Source: Curtobacterium sp. MCBA15_001
GTDB lineage: Bacteria; Actinomycetota; Actinomycetes; Actinomycetales; Microbacteriaceae
DNA: 64,000 bases
NCBI RefSeq assembly: GCF_001864835.1
Contig: NZ_MJGI01000026.1
Span: 62,001 to 126,000 of the forward strand
Direction: 5' to 3'
Every line of letters begins with the position of its first letter. Position 1 is the stretch's first letter. The notes beneath the pieces are model-generated. The model was not told where the DNA came from, did not search any database, and saw nothing but the letters and a program-made list of their open reading frames with translations. A program made the position numbers and the translations under genes. Positions 59,081 through 64,000 of the stretch are shown here, in pieces.

Positions 59081-60039
59081 CAGTCGGCCTGGTCCCGTCC
59101 GGCGTTGAAGCGCCACTGCAGCCCGGTGATCAGCAGGGTCACCAGGTAGATCACGATGCCGACCGCTGCGCCGTAGCCCAGCAGCTGTGGTCCGTGCTCG
59201 TCGAAGGCCACGCGGTACGCGTACGACACGATCGTCGTCGTGCCGTAGCCGGGCCCGCCACGGGTCATCGCCCACACCGTGTCGAACACCTGGAACGAGT
59301 AGATGAGGTTCATCACGAGCAGGAAGAACGTCGACGGCCCGAGCAGTGGGAACGTGATGAGCCGGAACTTCTGCCACCCGCTCGCGCCGTCGGTCGTCGC
59401 TGCTTCCTGCACCGCCGGGTCCACACCCTGCAGCCCAGCCAGGTAGATCAGCATGTCGAACCCGATGCGCTGCCACAGCGTCATCAGGATCACCGCGGTC
59501 ATGGCCCAGCCACCACTCGACTGCCACTGGATCTGCGGCAGCCCGAGGGTGTGCAGGAACTTGTCGATGAACCCGTTGTTCTGGTCGAACATCCACGCGC
59601 CGAGCACGCCCGTCGCAACGCCCGACACCACGAGCGGCAGGAAGATGATCGTCCGGAACACCGCCCGCCCGGGCAGCACCCCGTTCAGCAGCACCGCGAT
59701 CCCGAGACCGATCGCCATGCCCACCGGCACCGTGAGCAGGGTGAAGACGCCGGTGTTCGCCGCGGACTGCCAGAACACCGGGTCCGTCAGCAGCTTCGCG
59801 TAGTTGCCGAGGCCCGCCCAGCTCGTCCCGCCGAGTGAGTCGAGGTCCTGGAAGCTGATGACCAAGGCGTAGACCAGCGGCAACAGCGTGAACACGACGA
59901 TGAGCACCACGTTCGGCACCAGGAACGCGGTCGCCGCCGCCCCAGTGGAGGCCCGGAACGGCCCGGCGGTCCGCCGCGGTCCGCGCCGCACGGCTCCACC
60001 CGCCGTGGCGCCGCCGATCCGCTCGGCCGCGCCCGTCAT
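59080..60039 (-). CDS. Sugar ABC transporter permease (MalF/UgpA type)
   Basis: A 319 aa permease. FLVPNVVLIVVFTLLPLVYALVISFQ is the first helix, and DPAVQEAATTDGASGWQKFRLITFPLLGP is the EAA loop (MalF form). TRGGPGYGTTTIVSYAYRVAF is the conserved segment before the last helix. It begins with a 30-residue Gly/Ala/Arg tail and overlaps the binding protein stop by 4 bp (ATGA). No ATPase gene is in the operon; a shared MsiK-type ATPase encoded elsewhere is typical in actinobacteria. Confidence 0.94.
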   Translation of the reverse strand: MTGAAERIGGATAGGAVRRGPRRTAGPFRASTGAAATAFLVPNVVLIVVFTLLPLVYALVISFQDLDSLGGTSWAGLGNYAKLLTDPVFWQSAANTGVFTLLTVPVGMAIGLGIAVLLNGVLPGRAVFRTIIFLPLVVSGVATGVLGAWMFDQNNGFIDKFLHTLGLPQIQWQSSGGWAMTAVILMTLWQRIGFDMLIYLAGLQGVDPAVQEAATTDGASGWQKFRLITFPLLGPSTFFLLVMNLIYSFQVFDTVWAMTRGGPGYGTTTIVSYAYRVAFDEHGPQLLGYGAAVGIVIYLVTLLITGLQWRFNAGRDQAD

Positions 60040-61385
60040 GCGGACACCGCCGCATCGACTGCCCGATCGATCGCCGTGATCGCCGCGTCGGTGCTGCGCC
60101 CGTGGAAGGCGAGTTCGAGCTGGTCCTGCAACGCCGTGTTGACCGACGCGAACCCCGGCACCACCGTCTCGCGCACCGCGGTCTCCGTGATCGTGGTCGC
60201 CTGCTGCGTGAACACGTCCATCACGTCGGGCCGCACCGCGTAGTCGAGCGTCGTGCTCGCCAGGCTCTGCAGAGTCGGCAGCTCGTTCGCCCGCTGACAG
60301 AAGTCGCGCATCTGGTCCTCTTCCACCATGAACTTCAGGAACGCCGCCGCCAGCTCCGGATTGGCGGTGTCGCGCGTGGCGACGAGGGCGTTGCCGCCGA
60401 GGTCCGACGCCGCCGCTTCGTCCCGCGGCATGTACGTCGTGGTCCACTCCCCGCCCTGGTACCCGTTCGCCCCGTCGGCGAGCTCCGGCACCAGGAAGTC
60501 CCCGATGAACGTCATCGCCACGGTCTGGTTGAGGAAGAAGTTGTCCGAGTAGACCGTGGTCTTGATGGTGTTGTTCGCCGGGACCCAGCGCTCGTCGAAG
60601 AAGCGCTGCGTGAACGCCATCGCCTTGCGGCCCGCATCGCTGTCGACCGCGGAGTGCTGCAGCGACGGGGTGAGCAGCGACCCACCCGCCTGGTACAGGA
60701 AGCTCGCCCAGCGGTACGCGCCCGCTGCCGTCCAGTCGTAGGCGAACGGGTACTTGGCGTCCGGCAGGGTCTTCCGGAGCTTCGTGCTGACGTCGGTGAA
60801 CTCGTCCCAGGTCCATGCGTCCTCGAGCCGGTCCGGCACCGCGCGGATGCCGGCTTCCTCGAGCGCCTCGGTGCTGAACGCGATCGCCGAGGTGTCCGTC
60901 TGGTGGGGCACGCCGTACGTCCGGCCCTCGAACCGGACGGCGTCGTACAGCGCCGGCAGGAACCCCTTCGCCTCCGTCGCACTGAGGTACGGGGTCATGT
61001 CCAGCAGCACCCCGTGCGAGGTGTACTTGCCGATGCTCGTGTAGTCCACACGGAACACGTCGGGCGCGGTCCTCGAGAGGATGCCGCGGTCGATGCCCGA
61101 GAAGAACCCGTCGTACGGCAGGGTCTGCAGTTCGACGGTGGCCTTCGGGTGGCGCGCCTCGAAGCCCTTCTTGGCCCGGGCAAACCCGGAGTTCTCACCG
61201 TCGCTGCCACCCCAGAACGCGAAGCGCAGCGTGCCCTCCACCTCGCCGATGTCGGCCTTCGACCCCGCGGCAGCGCTGCTCGGGTCGGGGCCGTTGTTCG
61301 CGACGCAGCTGCTCAGGCTCGTCGCGGCGGCGATGCCGAGGGCGCCGGCGAGGAGCGAACGGCGGGTCAGCTGCGGTGGTGACAC
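60036..61385 (-). CDS. Sugar ABC transporter substrate-binding lipoprotein
   Basis: A 449 aa exported binding protein. The twin-arginine LTRRSLLAG signal at residues 6-14 is followed by the lipobox LSSC (Cys27), so it should be Tat-exported and lipid-anchored. The mature part shows the family-1 solute-binding pattern: LRFAFWGGSDGENSGFARAKKGFEARHPKATVELQTLPYDGFF, GVLLDMTPYL, FIGDFLVPELADG and LAAAFLKFMVEEDQMRDF. The start is GTG 61385 after GAGGAG. It is the first gene of the transporter operon. The likely ligand is an oligosaccharide, not identifiable from sequence. Confidence 0.94.
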   Translation of the reverse strand: MSPPQLTRRSLLAGALGIAAATSLSSCVANNGPDPSSAAAGSKADIGEVEGTLRFAFWGGSDGENSGFARAKKGFEARHPKATVELQTLPYDGFFSGIDRGILSRTAPDVFRVDYTSIGKYTSHGVLLDMTPYLSATEAKGFLPALYDAVRFEGRTYGVPHQTDTSAIAFSTEALEEAGIRAVPDRLEDAWTWDEFTDVSTKLRKTLPDAKYPFAYDWTAAGAYRWASFLYQAGGSLLTPSLQHSAVDSDAGRKAMAFTQRFFDERWVPANNTIKTTVYSDNFFLNQTVAMTFIGDFLVPELADGANGYQGGEWTTTYMPRDEAAASDLGGNALVATRDTANPELAAAFLKFMVEEDQMRDFCQRANELPTLQSLASTTLDYAVRPDVMDVFTQQATTITETAVRETVVPGFASVNTALQDQLELAFHGRSTDAAITAIDRAVDAAVSA

Positions 61386-61515
61386 GTGGCTCCTCGGGTC
61401 GGATCGGTGCTCGGTCTGACCGTAGACGTCCGCACCGACACGGGTGTCCCCAGTGCGCATTCGGCCTCGGCGCTCGTGCGTGGGAGCATGGCCGGACACG
61501 ACGGACAGGAGCGCC

Positions 61516-61962
61516 ATGAGCAGCAACGAGACGACCGGTTCGGCCTTCGGCCGGGGGGTCGGGAACGCCGCGAGCACCGCGGCCGGCGAACTCCGTCGGC
61601 GCATGGCCTCGTCGGCACAGGGCTTCCTGGGCAGCGCCGCGTGGGTCCCCTGGCGGTCCGCAGACGACCCCGACGGCGGGAGCATCGCCCACGTCATGAT
61701 CCGTGACCTGCCCTTCGTGCCCGTCTTCACCGACCCGGCTGAGCTGGCGGCCGGGCTCCCCGACACCGAGGCCCGCCCGGTCCGGATGGCGGAGCTCGTG
61801 ACCGCCGTGCCCGAGGAGTTCGGCATCGTCATCGACCCGACCAGCACCGAGGCGGCGAACTTCCTGCACGCGGACGCGCTCGCCGGCATCCGAGCGCAGC
61901 TCCGCGGGACCGTCGCCCCCGACGACGACGACAACGACGACGACCGTGCCAGCACGAGCTAG
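61516..61962 (+). CDS. SseB-like domain protein, 148 aa
   Basis: About 148 aa with a disordered Gly/Ala start, then an SseB-type domain: MIRDLPFVPVFTDPAELAAGLPDTEARPVRMAELVTAVPEEFGIVIDPTSTEAANFLHADALAGIRAQL. SseB family members of this size are uncharacterised in most bacteria. The start is ATG 61516 after CAGGAGC. An acidic tail (DDDDNDDD) ends it. It is divergent from the binding-protein gene and shares CTAG at its stop with the convergent DUF262 gene. Confidence 0.8.
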   Translation: MSSNETTGSAFGRGVGNAASTAAGELRRRMASSAQGFLGSAAWVPWRSADDPDGGSIAHVMIRDLPFVPVFTDPAELAAGLPDTEARPVRMAELVTAVPEEFGIVIDPTSTEAANFLHADALAGIRAQLRGTVAPDDDDNDDDRASTS

Positions 61963-63998
61963 GCCAACCGCGCCGCGAGCTCCGCAGGCCCGAGACGCTG
62001 CGACTGGTGCGCTCGGCCGGAGGACTCCGAGAAGACCACGCCCTCGTCGACCAGGACGGCCCGGACCTCGCGGCCGTCGACGGTGGACCACCGCGAGGTC
62101 GGCGGGATCGTGCCCGCGGCGTGCAGTACGCGGTGGGCATTGGTGACCGCGGTGCCCGCCAGGTGCTGGCCCACGGGCATCGGGTGGGTGCCGACCAGCG
62201 CGGCGAGGTCGCCGTAGGACGTCCACGACCCCGGCGGGATCGCCGCGACCGCTCGGTGGAGCACGTCCCACCGGACGGTGCCGCTGCTGGTCCGACGCTG
62301 CTCGGGGTCGGGCGGGACCCACATCGCGCAGATCCGCCGGGCCAGCCAGGCGCCGCGGGCCTGGATCTCCGCGCGTCCCCACGCCGGTTCGGCCGCGATC
62401 ACCTGGTTGCTGCGGAGTCCGCTCGCGCGCAGCCCGTTCCGCTTCTCGGCGAAGGGCCGGTTGCCGAGCTCGGCGTTGTAGCCGGTCAGCGTCAGGTTGC
62501 CCAGGGTGTGGACCAGGGACTCGTGCACCGACTCGACGGTCTCCCCGTCCCGCAGGTCGTGTCGCAGCGCAGCCCGCCAGGCAGGTGTCAGGCGCTGCGG
62601 CAGGACGTGCTCGATCGTGGTCGCCGTCAAGTCGACGGGTTCGTTCGGCCGGAGTGACTGTTCGATCCACGCGAGGATCACCTTCTGGTGCGGACGGCGA
62701 CCGCGCAGGTAGTACGGCGCTCCCAGCACCGCTTCCGTCACCGCGGCATCGTCGGCGAAGTGCTTCCGGCCGGCGGACAGGTACGCCAGGACCACACGGT
62801 CGTCTGGCTCGGTGCGGTCGTCCCGCAGCTCGCCGCACGCCTGCAGCAGCGTTCGGTTCGCGCCCTCGCCACCCCGCCCCGTGATGGTCCGTCGGACCAG
62901 GAACGACTCGACGGCGGCGAGCGCCCCGGCCACCTCCGCGGACGTACTCGTGCCGGCAGCACGACGGGCGAGCAGTCGCAGCGTGATCGGGACGGTCGTC
63001 GTCGATCCCCACTCGGCCAGGTGCTGCAGGCGTTCCCGCACGGCCGGGTCCGGTTCGAGCGCGGGGCGGCGGATCACGGCGAGGAGCTCCGACAGCCGAG
63101 CGAACCGGACGACCTCGTCCACGATGTCGACGTCCGGGCGGTCGGCCAGACGGGCCTGCAGCGCGGCGTGGATCTCGGACTGTCGCAGGGTCGGCGCATC
63201 GACGACGGCGTCGAGCCAGAACAGCAGTTCGAGGTCGTCCGGGGTCAGGCGTTCCTGCATCGGGAGCCACCACGTCGAGTAGACGGTCTCGCCCCGAGCA
63301 CCGAGCCGCATGAACAGGTGGTTCCTGACCAGGTCGCCCTGCGTGAGCTGCAGCCCCGTCGTGTTGATCGACTCGAAGATCCGGTACACGTCGTCGTCTC
63401 CCTTCGCGGTGATCGAGACGAACGCCAGTCCTCCGAGCACGGCGTCGCGGAGGTGTTCGACCCGCTGGCGGTCCGTCGGGTCCTCGACGCTCGCCACGGC
63501 GCTCCGGAACTCCCGGTACGCCTCGGTCACCGGCGCCACGCTGCCGACGGCATCGGGACCGTCGCTGACGATCGCGCGGTAGGCCTCGCGGTCCGCCTGC
63601 GTCGGCAGGAGCTTGAGGCGCGCGTCACCGGACTTGTACCGGTCGTCGATGTACTGGTCGTGCAGGCTGGCGGCGAGCATCGGGTCGTCGGAGCGGTGCG
63701 AGGACAGGTGGTCACGGATCGCGCAGAGCAGGATCGAGAGCGTCGTCAGCCGCTGCTGCCCGTCGACGACGAAGAACTCCACGCCGGTCGGCCCGACGTG
63801 ACCGGAGGCCAGCACGAGCGAGCCCATGAAGTGCGTCGCCGCGGGTCTGGTCCGCCGAAGATCCGCCAGCGCCAGGACGTCCCGCCACAGCCGGGAGCGC
63901 TGCCGACTCCCCCAGCCGTACGGGCGCTGGTAGAGCGGCACCACGTACTGCTTCGAGCCCTCCAGCAGCTGCCGGATCGTCGTCTCCTGCACGTCCAT
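61959..63998 (-). CDS. DUF262-DUF1524 (GmrSD-like) nuclease fused to an alkyltransferase-like (MGMT/ATL) domain
   Basis: A 679 aa protein whose start lies at the window edge (ATG 63998; a longer upstream start cannot be excluded). The N-terminus is a DUF262 domain: VVPLYQRPYGW (residues 19-29) and FFVVDGQQRLTTL with DGQQR at 79-83, the ParB/GmrS-like nucleotide-handling motif. The middle region is helical. A DUF1524 HNH-like nuclease motif, TIEHVLPQRL with His464, and HTLGNLTLTGYNAELGNRPFAEKR (498-519), follow. Residues about 575-640 match the DNA-binding winged helix of O6-alkylguanine transferases (AAIPPGSWTSYGDLA), but the usual PCHRV is NAHRV (Ala621 in place of the acceptor Cys), as in alkyltransferase-like proteins. 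It probably acts as a modification-dependent (type IV) restriction enzyme that reads modified or alkylated DNA; no partner genes are visible. Confidence 0.85.
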   Translation of the reverse strand: MDVQETTIRQLLEGSKQYVVPLYQRPYGWGSRQRSRLWRDVLALADLRRTRPAATHFMGSLVLASGHVGPTGVEFFVVDGQQRLTTLSILLCAIRDHLSSHRSDDPMLAASLHDQYIDDRYKSGDARLKLLPTQADREAYRAIVSDGPDAVGSVAPVTEAYREFRSAVASVEDPTDRQRVEHLRDAVLGGLAFVSITAKGDDDVYRIFESINTTGLQLTQGDLVRNHLFMRLGARGETVYSTWWLPMQERLTPDDLELLFWLDAVVDAPTLRQSEIHAALQARLADRPDVDIVDEVVRFARLSELLAVIRRPALEPDPAVRERLQHLAEWGSTTTVPITLRLLARRAAGTSTSAEVAGALAAVESFLVRRTITGRGGEGANRTLLQACGELRDDRTEPDDRVVLAYLSAGRKHFADDAAVTEAVLGAPYYLRGRRPHQKVILAWIEQSLRPNEPVDLTATTIEHVLPQRLTPAWRAALRHDLRDGETVESVHESLVHTLGNLTLTGYNAELGNRPFAEKRNGLRASGLRSNQVIAAEPAWGRAEIQARGAWLARRICAMWVPPDPEQRRTSSGTVRWDVLHRAVAAIPPGSWTSYGDLAALVGTHPMPVGQHLAGTAVTNAHRVLHAAGTIPPTSRWSTVDGREVRAVLVDEGVVFSESSGRAHQSQRLGPAELAARLA

Positions 63999-64000
63999 GT

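Noticed and set aside
61386-61515. Possible regulator gene or operator before the sugar ABC operon
   Set aside because: No LacI-type palindrome or HTH frame could be seen in this 130-bp gap.

Overview
The window looks like a chromosomal segment of a very high-GC actinobacterium, most probably a Microbacteriaceae member close to Curtobacterium. The support is the uniformly G+C-rich codon use, many GTG starts, many 4-base GTGA/ATGA stop-start overlaps, an LAxTG (sortase E type) surface protein, and a LigC plus LigD-polymerase repair pair. The genus is inferred from general character, not from a database match. Almost all of the DNA is coding. No intergenic stretch reaches 300 bases, and I saw no rRNA or tRNA gene, CRISPR array, insertion sequence or prophage.

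Layout. 0.1-7.6 kb: HtrA-like membrane protease, small RNA-binding and DNA-repair-like proteins (S4 protein, J-domain/NERD fusion, AlkZ-like winged-helix protein), a phosphotransferase and a NUDIX-NYN fusion. 7.7-10.9 kb: TPP riboswitch followed by a tightly overlapping thiazole/pyrimidine salvage operon, thiM-thiE-thiD/tenA. 10.8-20.4 kb: regulators (MarR, two-gene LysR/MFS locus, HxlR) and redox enzymes. 20.5-27.4 kb: a membrane-GAF protein, an HTH-only IclR relative, a patatin, an S9 peptidase, and a fatty-acid locus (acyl-CoA dehydrogenase divergent from a QsdR/TetR-type regulator and thioesterase). 28-32.6 kb: PutA with a divergent LysR regulator. 32.7-34.2 kb: LAxTG surface protein plus a relic of a second sorting tail. 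36-41.4 kb: a DNA-repair neighbourhood (LigC, LigD-type polymerase, a DUF429 putative nuclease, a UDG-superfamily protein) with a two-gene small-protein mini-operon inside it and an MshA-like glycosyltransferase. 42-48.6 kb: two APC permeases, two cell-wall hydrolases and small membrane proteins. 48.7-52.7 kb: a BLUF blue-light receptor divergent from a SWIM/SNF2 helicase. 52.7-56.7 kb: a VapC-type toxin module, redox and hydrolase enzymes, and a secreted HNH nuclease. 56.8-61.4 kb: a five-gene sugar ABC transporter operon (binding protein, two permeases, phosphotransferase, PH-domain protein). 61.5-64 kb: an SseB-like protein and a large DUF262-DUF1524 (GmrSD-like) protein with a C-terminal alkyltransferase-like domain, the best candidate here for an unusual defence enzyme.

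Two families of dispersed non-coding sequence stand out. Three nested hairpins share a 13-base arm and sit exactly at convergent gene ends (18.1, 20.4 and 27.4 kb). A GGGAGGCCCGGTGCC / GACTGGAGGC motif recurs in gaps, and sometimes inside inter-domain linkers. Several perfect inverted repeats in divergent promoter regions look like operators for the neighbouring regulators.
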